A DNA stretch of 64,000 nt from JAFMJV01 sp963814315 (GTDB lineage: Bacteria; Chloroflexota; Limnocylindria; Limnocylindrales; CSP1-4): contig CAWFCG010000001.1 of assembly GCA_963814315.1 (NCBI GenBank), positions 496,001 to 560,000 of the forward strand, in the 5' to 3' direction. Below the pieces are notes generated by a model. The model ran no database searches. It had not been told where the DNA came from and worked only from the letters and a program-made list of their open reading frames with translations. The position numbers and the translations under genes were made by a program. This document shows, one piece after another, positions 44,320-52,793 of the stretch (position 1 is its first letter; every line of letters begins with the position of its first letter).

Positions 44320-46497
44320 TCACCCGGCGAGCTCACCATCGTCCGGGCGTTGACCGATGACCCCGAGCACCGTCCGCCACGTCGCCGCCACGACGCCGAT
44401 AGCAGGGACCACGATGAACATGCCGGGGATGCCCGCGACCGCGGCCCCGGCTGGGATGGCCACCAGCACGATGGCCGGATGGATGTGCACGGTCTTCCCG
44501 TACACGATCGGACTCACGATGTTGCCGGTCACGATGTTGAAGACCAGGGTCCAGATCGCCATGATCACGATGTCGGTCTGTGAGCCCACGGCGATGGTGA
44601 TGAGGAAGGCGATGCCGGTGGAGAGGAATCCGCCGATGTAGGGGATGAAGCCCAGGAAGAAGGAGAGCACGAAGACGGGCAGGGCCAGGGGCAGCCCCAG
44701 CACCACCATGATCACGAACTGGCTGGCGGCACCCACGAACGAGATGGCCGCGGTTCCGATCATGTAGCCACCGAGCACCTCAAAGGCGCGGTTGGCGGCC
44801 GCGTTCACTTCGTCCAGCGTTCCCGGTCGCAAGCGCGAGACGGCACGGCCCCACAGGTCGCCACCGTCACGCAGGAAGTAGAAGGTGAGCAGGGTGCTCA
44901 GCAGGACGATGACGGCGGCACCCGCGAGCGACTCGCCGACTTGAGCAAGCGTCTTCACCATCCCCACGAGACCGCCCGCCGCGGCGTCAGCCGGGATCTG
45001 GAGATGGCCACCCAGCGCATCGTTAGCCGCGCTCACGCCGGAGCTGACACCGTCGGACAGTTCACCGGCCTGCTCGATGAGCGAGACGACGGTCAGGACG
45101 AGGACAGCACTGATGGCGAGGAAGCCGCCGCCCACGGCGATGGCGGCGGCGCGGGATCGTGCGTGACCGCGCCGCAGCAACGACTGCACGAGCGGGTCCA
45201 GGGTGGCGGTGAGCACCAGCGCGAGGACGACGGGAATCAGGACCAGCGGGATGGCAGTGAAGACGACGATGGCGAGGGCGATGAGGGCGATGGCGACAAG
45301 CAGCCGCCAGCTGAATTGCGCCATGCGGTCCAGCCAGGCAGGCACCAAGCCCGGAAGGATGGGCGGCGGGTCCGGAGCAACGATCGCCACGACCGCCCCT
45401 GCGACCGCCAGCACCACGGCTGTGACGGGGACGGCTGCGAAAAGGCCGATGACACCGGCCAGCTGGAAACCCGCCGGGAGAGAGATCAGCACCACCGCTG
45501 GATGGATATTGACGGTGCGGCCATAGACCATGGGCCGGACGCCGTAACCGAGGACCAGGTTGCGTATCCCGATGAGCACCAGCATCAGTACCGCCGGCCC
45601 GGTACCCAATGCGGCCAACGTCACGAGCAGCACGATGAATGTGGCGATGATGCCGCCAAAGTAGGGGATGTACCCACCCAGGAAGACGAGCACGGCCAGC
45701 GGCACGGCCAGCGGTACACCCAACACCCACATGAACACCAGGTCGGTCAGGGCAACCAATGCTGCCAGCACCGTGGTGCCGCGCAGGTAGCCACCCACCC
45801 TGGCGAGGGCATCGTCGCCGGCCCCGGTGATACGGGCACGCTTCTGTTCGCTGGCGTCCTGGAACAGCCAGAGCCAGGCCTTGTCGCCATCACGCAGGAA
45901 GAAGAAGATCAGGAAGGTCGCCAGGATCGCGACGGTGGCGATCTCGCCGGCGGCGGCCAAGAGCCCGCCGCCGTCCTGGCTGACGTCGTCACGGACGATG
46001 CCGATCAGATCATGCGCGATGGTGCTGACGAATGGTGGGACCTGGAGGTCCGCCAAGCTGCTCTGAAGCTGGGTAAGGCCTGCCTCGATGTGGGAGAGGA
46101 GGTCGCTCAGATAGGGCAGGAATGCCGCCACCAGGAGTACTAGGACTCCACCGATGCTGACCACGGCGGCGGCCCAGACGATGGCGGCTGAAGCTGTCCT
46201 TGATCGACCACCGTCGCGCAGGCGCAAGACCAGCGGTGCGAAGACCGCTGAGACGATGATGGCGACCAGGATGGAGGCCGTGACCGTCCACAACGTGACG
46301 GTGATGGCGCCAAGCACCAACAAGAAGCCGGCCACGGCCAAGACGCGCCAGCCAAGCGCGGCCAGGTTGATCAGCCAGTGAGGGACCAGCTGGGAGGAAG
46401 CGGCGGTCTGGCCGGCCTCTGGAGCCTCCGCATCGAGCGGCGGCCGGGCTTGGATGCCCGCCCCATCGCTCGCTGATCGCTCCGTCGGACCGGCCAT
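44320..46497 (-). CDS. Double AI-2E/PerM-family transporter fusion
   Basis: A 725-residue membrane protein built of two consecutive AI-2E (PerM) domains, about residues 45-375 and 390-715. Each has paired N-terminal helices, a periplasmic-type segment (LSHIEAGLTQLQSSLADL and LIEQAGELSDGVSSG), YFLRDGGD/FFLRDGDK, GxYIPYFGG/GFIPYIGG, and YGRTVNIHPAVVLISLPAG/YGKTVHIHPAIVLVAIPAG. Family members normally have one domain of 330-400 residues. The protein may form an internal pair, acting as exporter or antiporter. The substrate is unknown. Confidence 0.85.
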   Translation of the reverse strand: MAGPTERSASDGAGIQARPPLDAEAPEAGQTAASSQLVPHWLINLAALGWRVLAVAGFLLVLGAITVTLWTVTASILVAIIVSAVFAPLVLRLRDGGRSRTASAAIVWAAAVVSIGGVLVLLVAAFLPYLSDLLSHIEAGLTQLQSSLADLQVPPFVSTIAHDLIGIVRDDVSQDGGGLLAAAGEIATVAILATFLIFFFLRDGDKAWLWLFQDASEQKRARITGAGDDALARVGGYLRGTTVLAALVALTDLVFMWVLGVPLAVPLAVLVFLGGYIPYFGGIIATFIVLLVTLAALGTGPAVLMLVLIGIRNLVLGYGVRPMVYGRTVNIHPAVVLISLPAGFQLAGVIGLFAAVPVTAVVLAVAGAVVAIVAPDPPPILPGLVPAWLDRMAQFSWRLLVAIALIALAIVVFTAIPLVLIPVVLALVLTATLDPLVQSLLRRGHARSRAAAIAVGGGFLAISAVLVLTVVSLIEQAGELSDGVSSGVSAANDALGGHLQIPADAAAGGLVGMVKTLAQVGESLAGAAVIVLLSTLLTFYFLRDGGDLWGRAVSRLRPGTLDEVNAAANRAFEVLGGYMIGTAAISFVGAASQFVIMVVLGLPLALPVFVLSFFLGFIPYIGGFLSTGIAFLITIAVGSQTDIVIMAIWTLVFNIVTGNIVSPIVYGKTVHIHPAIVLVAIPAGAAVAGIPGMFIVVPAIGVVAATWRTVLGVIGQRPDDGELAG

Positions 46498-46533
46498 GGA
46501 TCCTCCGCTGGGACCAACGCGTGGTCCGGGTGG

Positions 46534-46713
46534 CTAGATGCGGCGGCGTCCTGGGGTGACGGCGGCGCCCACGACCGCGGCCTTGGCCACGGGTGAGGGA
46601 CCAGGCGATACAGCGGCACCTACGACCGCGGCCTTGGCCACGGGCGAGGGGCCGGGCTTGGCGACCGAGGTCACGACCGCAGCCTTGGCGACTCGGGATG
46701 GTCTCAGCGGCAT
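46534..46713 (-). CDS. 59-residue triple-repeat protein
   Basis: AAAGGAG lies eight bases before ATG 46713. The protein consists of three near-identical units of the form SPVAKAAVVGAAVSPGP followed by RRRI; the DNA repeats are about 54-63 bp. It starts 11 bp after the DUF6325 stop, so both are on one transcript. Short Ala/Val/Gly-rich basic peptides often follow DUF6325 genes in Actinobacteria. The function is unknown. Confidence 0.6.
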   Translation of the reverse strand: MPLRPSRVAKAAVVTSVAKPGPSPVAKAAVVGAAVSPGPSPVAKAAVVGAAVTPGRRRI

Positions 46714-46724
46714 AGCAAGCTCCT

Positions 46725-47174
46725 TTAAGCTTCGGCAGCCGCGTCGGCTTCGACGGCGGCGATGATGGCCTGGATGGGGATGCGGCCGGCGGTGACCAGC
46801 TGGCCCCCGGCGCGACGAACGGAGGAACCGAAGGGCGCTGCCCACAGGTTCTCGTAGACGAGGATGCCGGCGACGCTGCCGGGGGCCATGGACTCAGCAA
46901 GGGTCGCGACGTCATCCGCGGCGAGCGTCTCGACGAGCTGCTCCTCGATGCGCTCCAACTCGCCGAGTTCGGCGAGGTTGGAGATCTCCTCAGCCTCGAA
47001 GGAGCCGTCGTCGTCCTTGACGATGATGACCAGGTCCATGATACGGATGGTTCCAGCGTCGTGAAGCCTGACCAACTCGGTCACGCTCTCACCGCTGAAA
47101 TTCTGGTGTCCGGTGGGGAACTCGACGATCAGGTAGTCGACGGGCCCCAGCTCGTCGATCGATCTTTCGGTCAT
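46725..47174 (-). CDS. DUF6325 family protein
   Basis: A 149-residue protein. Hallmarks are GPVDYLIVEFPTG near the start, LVRLHDAGTIRIMDLVIIVKDDDGS, a middle acidic helix (LAADDVATLAESMAPGS), then LVYENLWAAPFGSSVRRAGGQLV. The domain is shared with DUF1269-type proteins and often accompanies stress-related membrane genes. GAAAGGAAAG precedes ATG 47174. A fragment of a related protein is fused to the broken MFS gene 1.6 kb away. Confidence 0.82.
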   Translation of the reverse strand: MTERSIDELGPVDYLIVEFPTGHQNFSGESVTELVRLHDAGTIRIMDLVIIVKDDDGSFEAEEISNLAELGELERIEEQLVETLAADDVATLAESMAPGSVAGILVYENLWAAPFGSSVRRAGGQLVTAGRIPIQAIIAAVEADAAAEA

Positions 47175-47339
47175 GCGCTTTCCTTTCGATGTGGTCGATT
47201 CGCCCGCCACTGGCACAAACAATTCACGCACTGCCCGTTCGGCAACGCATCACCCCAGTGGGATGACCCGGTCGGACAGGCAGCATCGCTCCGTCGTGTC
47301 GGTCACGCTAGAGAGTATCAACCTCACACAAGGGCTTCG

Positions 47340-48943
47340 TCAGGCTTTCGCGTCGCTGCTGGGAAGTCCAGTGGTGGTGGCCAACGGTTCTGCACCCACA
47401 AGCCCTTCGTCCTGGGCCACGGACGCCTCGTGTAGCTTCTTCTTATCGTCATGCTTGGGGAGAAGTCGAAGGTCAGCGCACCGCCGAGGATGATGGCCAC
47501 GATGCCGGCGCCATAGGCCAAGTCACTGCCATCGATGAAGGACGACTGGGCGGCCGTAGTGATCTGGTTCGAGTACTTGGGGTTCTGTGCCGCGAGGTTT
47601 TCTGCACTGGCATATGACAGTTGGAGTTGGCTTTGCGTCGCCGCCGTCACATCCTGGCCGGAATCCGAGATAGCCACGCCCATCGCCGCGGCGTACCCAC
47701 CCGCCAGCAGAGCGCCGAAGACGGATGTCATGAGGGCGCCGCCCAGGTCCCGCTGCAGATCGGCCGTGCCGGAGGCCATCCCCACGCGCTGCACCGGCAC
47801 CGATCCGGTGAGCGAATTCGACGACGGTGTGCCGGCGAGGCCGACGCCGATACCGACCAGGGCCAGCGGGATCGCGATCATCCAATAGGCGGTGTCTGCA
47901 TGCCACATGAGGAGCATCAGGACGAACGCGACGCCGACGAACGCCTGGCCCAGGAGCAGCGGGGCGCGTGACCCTCGCTGTTCCACGAGGATCGCCGAGC
48001 GAGGCGCCACCAAGACCATCAGGATGACCACCGGGAGGATGGCCGCACCGGCCTCGAGAGTCGAATAGCCGAGCACGTTCTGGAGGTACTGCTGGTTGAT
48101 GAAGGCGACACCCACGAGCGAGCCGAAGACGATGATGCCGGCGCAGGCCGCCACCCAGAACGTTCGCCGCGCCGCGATGTGCAGGTCGTAAAGCGGGTTC
48201 CTGGCGCGCTGCTGGCGGATGACGAAGACGATCACCGCAGCAGCGGCGATGACGAACAGGCCGATGGCGATCGCCTGCATGCTCGGCACCACGATGAAGC
48301 TGATGGCGAGGATGAGGGCGCCCACGAAGATCGCCGAGAGGAGCCCGCCGAGGTTATCGACCGACTCGGTCGTCTCGTTCACGTGCGCGGGGACGTTCTT
48401 CCAGGCCATGAAGAGCGCCAGCAGTGCCAGGGGCATGGTGATGAGGAAGACGGAGCCCCAAGCGAGATATTCGAGCATCAACCCGGCCACGAGCGGCCCC
48501 AGCATGGCGGTGCCACCACCGAGGGCGGACCATGCCGCGATCGACTTGGCACGTGCAGCCCCCGCGGCCCAGAGCGCAGTGACCAGGGCCAATGTCGTGG
48601 GATACGCCATGCCTGCGGAGAGGCCGCCCACCACGCGTGCCAGGAACAGGATACCAGCCGTCGGAGCCAGACAGGCCACGATCGAAGCCGGCACTGCAAG
48701 GACCATGCCCAGGACCAACAGCGTCTTGCAGCCGTATCGGTCACCAAGAGCCCCGAAACACGCGGGCATCTCGGCTTCCTCGGTCACCATCCGCCCCATG
48801 GCCACCCGGTCGACCGAATCGATGAAGCCTTCGTCGATCTCGAAGCCACCGGCACGGCCTAGCGCATCCCGCAGTGGGACTGCCCAGTGGTGTTCGATGA
48901 GCAGGAGCGCCGCGGCCGAACCCGGCGGGATCGACGGCGGACT
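47340..48943 (-). pseudogene. Chimeric MFS transporter pseudogene with DUF1269/DUF6325 fragment at its 5' end
   Basis: The open frame from 48943 first encodes IPPGSAAALLLIEHHWAVPL and RDALGRAGGFEID, the C-terminal part of a DUF1269/DUF6325 protein. At about 48769 it changes directly into GALGDRYGCKTLLVLGM, inside the second helix of a DHA2-type MFS exporter; the first helix is missing. The remaining MFS body (motif ARVVGGLSAGMAYPTTLALV, about 11-12 helices) is intact. It ends near 47460, where a one-base loss shifts the frame; the other frame continues LPKHDDKKKLHEASVAQDEG to a stop at 47340. Both ends are therefore damaged. Confidence 0.75.
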
Positions 48944-48949
48944 TCAAGT

Positions 48950-49460
48950 CGACGGCTGTGGACTTGATGGCAGCCACCTCGCTCTCAGCCGGATCGCCTG
49001 CCGACGACCTTCACGCATGGACCGCGCCATGGACCGCGGACGGGCCGGACTGGATGTCATCCGTGGTGCTGATGGGCCGAGATCCTCCATGTCGACGACG
49101 GCCCTGGTCAGCGTCTCCAGGGACTCGCAGAATGGCCGGCCCGTACAACACATCCGGAGTCTCGGGCTCGCGAATGTCGTGGATGTCATCGATGACTTGG
49201 AGGGACGGGGGTCTTGAGCGCCAGCTCTGCAGAGACGCGACGCGTGAGCAGCGACCAGATCGAAGCGGCCGGGTACTCAAGCGCTTCCCGGATTGCCGCG
49301 GCGCGTGGCCAGGTACGCAGGATGGAAACGGCGATGTTGGTCGCCAACGTCACCGGATCGGGCCTGAGGCCGAGCAGGCGATCCCGGGCCACGACCGGTC
49401 GGCCGGCCGTCGGAGGCCGCAGCTTCGCGGCAACCGCCAACGATCGGGGCGTGGTCAATG
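48950..49460 (-). pseudogene. Remnant of a LuxR/MalT-type ATP-dependent regulator
   Basis: On the minus strand, TTPRSLAVAAKLRPPTAGRP and VARDRLL (from about 49458) is the usual beginning of MalT-like LuxR regulators. It then jumps to DPVTLATNIAVSILRTWP without the P-loop, implying an internal deletion of about 50 codons. After VSAELALK the frame is broken. A second frame gives PSLQVIDDIHDIREPETPDVLY, the Walker-B region, before decaying at about 49150. No helix-turn-helix end is found. The gene is dead. Confidence 0.6.
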
Positions 49461-49673
49461 CACACCGAGCATGATGGGTACCGTCAGCCACGTGGATAAG
49501 AGAGGCAACGGTATCATGCGGCTTCGGTCCGCCAGCAGCGGTTTCGTCCCGGTCGGGCGTTGCGTGGCCCGTGCAGTTAGCCCAAGCATACGGACCGGGA
49601 GCAGCGACGGCATCGGGAGCGATGCCAGACACACCAACACCTCGCGCCCGGAGACCGCTACCCTGATGAGCAA

Positions 49674-51860
49674 ATGAACAAGCTCGCGACCATCTATAAG
49701 ACACAGTTCGAGTTGCTGTGGCACTGGCGCCTTGGCCGTCGGGCACTTGTGAAGCGGGCGCTGGCGGCGATGCTGGCAGCATTGCTCGCCTTCTGGCTCA
49801 CCGCATGGCTGTTACCCGGCCTGTTGAGCATCGATCAGCTCGGTGGCGGCCTACTGGCGGTCCTGTTCATCAGCGCGCTCAACCTGCTGGTCCGGCCGGC
49901 CCTGCTGGTCCTCGTCGCTGGTCGTTTCGCGCTGTTGGTCGTCACCACGTTGCTGTTCCAGGCGCTCGTCATCTGGCTGCTGACGCCGTTGGTGCCGGGT
50001 GTCACGGTCCATCACGGCTTCCTGGGAGCGCTGCTGGTGTCGTTCATCCTGGGATTCTTCACCGGTGCGGCTGGCATGCTGGTGGGCCTGGGCGACAACG
50101 ATTCGTACTACGGCGCGCTTGTTCGGACCCTCGCCAGTCGCCGCAGCGATGTCATCCACTCGGACGAGCCGGGGCTCATCATCATCCAGGTCGACGGGCT
50201 CTCCCACGATGTGATATCGCACTCGCTCCGCGCTGGACGCGTGCCCTATCTCAGCCACCTGATCCGCAGCGGGAGCCACAAGCTGGCGCACTGGACCGCG
50301 CTCCTGCCGTCCACCACACCGGCCAGCCAGGCGGGCATCCTCCACGGTAACAACGACGGCATCCCCAACTTCCGCTGGTATGAGAAGGCGACAGGCCAAC
50401 TGCTGGTGGCCAACCACCCCGAGGACGCCACAGTCATCGAGCAGCGCATCAGCAACGGAGAGGGTCTTCTCAGCCCTGGCGGTGCCAGCATCAGCAACAT
50501 CTTCACCGGGGATGGCGAGCGAGCCTTCCTGGTGATGTCGACGATCAAGGTCAAGGAGCGTGGGCTGGGCCAGTCCAATGCTTTCGCGTTCTATTTCGCG
50601 AGCCCTTACAACTACCTCACGATGATGGCCAAGTTCCTCGCTGAGGTGGTCAAGGAAAACATCCAGTCGCGGCGCCAGACGCGGGCCGGCATCGAGCCGC
50701 GTATGCACCGTGGCTTCCCCTACCCTTGGGTGCGCGGCGCCACCAACGTGGCCCTGCGTGCCCTGGGCACGTCGCTCATCGTCGAAGAGATGATGCGCGG
50801 CACGCCAGTGGTCTACATGGACTACACCGACTATGACGAGATCGCGCACCACAGCGGACCAGAGCGGTCGGAGTCGCTCGACGCCCTCGACGGTGTCGAC
50901 CGCGAGCTGCGCACGCTGGCCAAGGCAGCTGAGGATGCACCGCGTCCCTATCGTTTCGTCTTCCTCGCGGACCATGGCCAGAGCCTTGGCGCCACCTTCC
51001 TGCAGCGCTACGGCACGTCCCTTCAAGACGTCATTCACTCGCTCATGGATGGGGCGACGTCAGTCGCGGCGGCCACGGCACAGATCGAGGATTGGGGGCC
51101 GCTCAACACGTTCCTGAGCGAGGTCGGCCAGACGTCGAGCATGGCCGGCTCGGTGACGCGCTCCGCCACCAAGCGCCGCACGAAGGACGGCCAAGTGGAG
51201 CTGGGACCCGATGTCGGACTGGTGGCCGATGGCGCCCGTGCGGCTTCGCGTGACGCGTCTGCCCGTGGCGAGTCTGCCGGCGACGCACCGGCGGATCTCA
51301 TCGTGGTGGCCGGTGGCAACCTCGCGCTGGTGTACTTCACCGCCATCGCCGAGCGAGCCAGCTTCGAGCGCATCGAAGCCGCCCACCCGGACCTCGTGCA
51401 GGCGCTGGCCAACCACCCGGGTATCGGCGTTCTCATGGTGCGCTCGGATGCCCACGGGCTGCTCTGTGTCGGAACCGACGGTATCCACTACCTCGATGAG
51501 GATCGCATCGAGGGTGTCGACCCGCTGGCCGTCTATGGCGAGCATGCGGTGGCAGCGGTGCGGAGGCTCGACGAGATCGAGAACGTCGGCGACGTCGCAG
51601 TCATCAGCACGTACGATCCCGAGACCGGCGAGATCGCCGCCTTCGAGGAACTCATCGGGGCCCACGGCGGCCTGGGCGGCCCCCAGACCAAGCCCTTCTT
51701 GCTGCATCCGACCGAATGGGAGCTTGACCTGGCACCGATCATGGGCGCGCCCATGGTCTACCAGCAGCTGCGGCGCTGGATGGAAGACGAGCTGGGCATG
51801 ACCTTTGGGCCTCAACCGAAGCCGCCGCTCAAGCCCGAGCCCGGCGACCCGAAGGGCTGA
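49674..51860 (+). CDS. Membrane-anchored type I phosphodiesterase/alkaline phosphatase-superfamily protein
   Basis: A 728-residue protein. The N-terminal 145 residues hold about four membrane helices resembling the four-helix phage-holin superfamily IV domain. The catalytic domain begins at LIIIQVDGLSHDVI (metal ligand Asp). It continues with LLPSTTPASQAGILHG (nucleophile Thr), VYMDYTDYDEIAHHSGPE and VFLADHGQSLG (metal ligands), as in nucleotide pyrophosphatase-like enzymes. A linker with Arg/Asp-rich repeats precedes a C-terminal part that ends in a Pro-rich tail. It probably cleaves a phosphodiester or phosphonate at the membrane. The substrate is unknown. Confidence 0.85.
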   Translation: MNKLATIYKTQFELLWHWRLGRRALVKRALAAMLAALLAFWLTAWLLPGLLSIDQLGGGLLAVLFISALNLLVRPALLVLVAGRFALLVVTTLLFQALVIWLLTPLVPGVTVHHGFLGALLVSFILGFFTGAAGMLVGLGDNDSYYGALVRTLASRRSDVIHSDEPGLIIIQVDGLSHDVISHSLRAGRVPYLSHLIRSGSHKLAHWTALLPSTTPASQAGILHGNNDGIPNFRWYEKATGQLLVANHPEDATVIEQRISNGEGLLSPGGASISNIFTGDGERAFLVMSTIKVKERGLGQSNAFAFYFASPYNYLTMMAKFLAEVVKENIQSRRQTRAGIEPRMHRGFPYPWVRGATNVALRALGTSLIVEEMMRGTPVVYMDYTDYDEIAHHSGPERSESLDALDGVDRELRTLAKAAEDAPRPYRFVFLADHGQSLGATFLQRYGTSLQDVIHSLMDGATSVAAATAQIEDWGPLNTFLSEVGQTSSMAGSVTRSATKRRTKDGQVELGPDVGLVADGARAASRDASARGESAGDAPADLIVVAGGNLALVYFTAIAERASFERIEAAHPDLVQALANHPGIGVLMVRSDAHGLLCVGTDGIHYLDEDRIEGVDPLAVYGEHAVAAVRRLDEIENVGDVAVISTYDPETGEIAAFEELIGAHGGLGGPQTKPFLLHPTEWELDLAPIMGAPMVYQQLRRWMEDELGMTFGPQPKPPLKPEPGDPKG

Positions 51861-51893
51861 GCCCGGCGACCCGACGAGAGCTGAGCTCGGGCC

Positions 51894-51925
51894 GCTGCCT
51901 GGGCACTTGGAGTGGCTCAGGCAGC
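51894..51925. terminator. Stem-loop between convergent genes
   Basis: GCTGCCTGGGC (51894-51904) pairs with GCTCAGGCAGC (51915-51925), 10 of 11 bases, with a 10-nt loop. It lies between the phosphodiesterase (ends 51860) and the potassium channel (ends 51917), overlapping the latter stop. No T-run is present. Confidence 0.5.
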
Positions 51926-52672
51926 CGGCGCGTCGTCTGCCGGCGCAGCGACGACTGCCGGCGCGGGCTCGCTTGCCGGCGCATCGCTTGATGGCGTCAG
52001 GAACACGTTGGCCAAGAAACCGGTGAGGGTGCCGAAGACACCGACTCCGACGATGATGATCATCGAGCCGATGACTCGTCCAGCATTGGTGACCGGATAC
52101 TGGTCGCCGTAACCCACCGTCGACATGGTGACGATCATGTACCACAGGGAGTCAGCAGCCGTGGTGATGTTCGCCGCTGGGCTGCTGCGTTCCACGGCAA
52201 GGATGGCCAGACTGCCGAACTCCATCACCAGGATGGCGATGAGGAAGACCAGCAGCAATCCGCCCGTGGCCCGGTTTCTGAAGAACGCTTTCAACGCAGG
52301 CCCCAGCCCGCCCATGCGGCCGACCACGCGGACGACACGGAGGATGCGCAGGATGCGCGCGATCCGCAGCGCCGGGAAGATGCTGATGGCGTCGAGCCAG
52401 CCACGCCCCTTGGTGAGGTAGGCGCGGTTGTCCTCAGCGACGTTCAGACGTCGCACGAGGTCGACCGCGAAGATGATGACGAGGACCAGATCCATGACGG
52501 TGATGATCTCATCCAGGTCCGGGTTGCGGATAAGGAGCGCCAGGACCAGGTTGACGATCGAGAGGATGGCGACCGCCAGCACGAAGATCTCCCAGGGCAT
52601 CGAGAGCAAGACCTGGCCGTCTTCGGACTGCGTGCCCCAGGCATCGGGACTGGAGGTCTGATCGGATGTCAT
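51917..52672 (-). CDS. Voltage-gated-type potassium channel
   Basis: A 251-residue channel of the six-helix type. Helices S1-S3 span about residues 28-90. S4 is RIARILRILRVVRVV with regularly spaced Arg, the voltage-sensor pattern. The pore helix and filter TMSTVGYGDQYPV follow, then S6. The C-terminus is an Ala/Pro-rich low-complexity tail (PASEPAPAVVAAPADD), longer than the usual end. It is a potassium-selective tetramer by family. No regulatory domain is attached. Confidence 0.9.
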   Translation of the reverse strand: MTSDQTSSPDAWGTQSEDGQVLLSMPWEIFVLAVAILSIVNLVLALLIRNPDLDEIITVMDLVLVIIFAVDLVRRLNVAEDNRAYLTKGRGWLDAISIFPALRIARILRILRVVRVVGRMGGLGPALKAFFRNRATGGLLLVFLIAILVMEFGSLAILAVERSSPAANITTAADSLWYMIVTMSTVGYGDQYPVTNAGRVIGSMIIIVGVGVFGTLTGFLANVFLTPSSDAPASEPAPAVVAAPADDAPAA

Positions 52673-52793
52673 CTTGTCTCCTCGGCGGCTGCGTGATGCG
52701 AGGTTGATACCACTATCTGCAAGCCTTCTTTGTCCCCGGCCGCCGCGGCGGCTACCCTGAAGCGGTCACATCAAGACGGATGCGAGGGACCTG

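Noticed and set aside
48958..49677. 239-codon plus-strand frame in the 49-kb gap
   Set aside because: Composition is shadow-like (many Arg, Trp, Cys) and MalT-like fragments are on the opposite strand.
49470..49782. N-terminal part of the 198-codon minus frame as a gene
   Set aside because: Only the segment below about 49460 resembles a known family; the upstream part runs into the phosphodiesterase promoter and gene.
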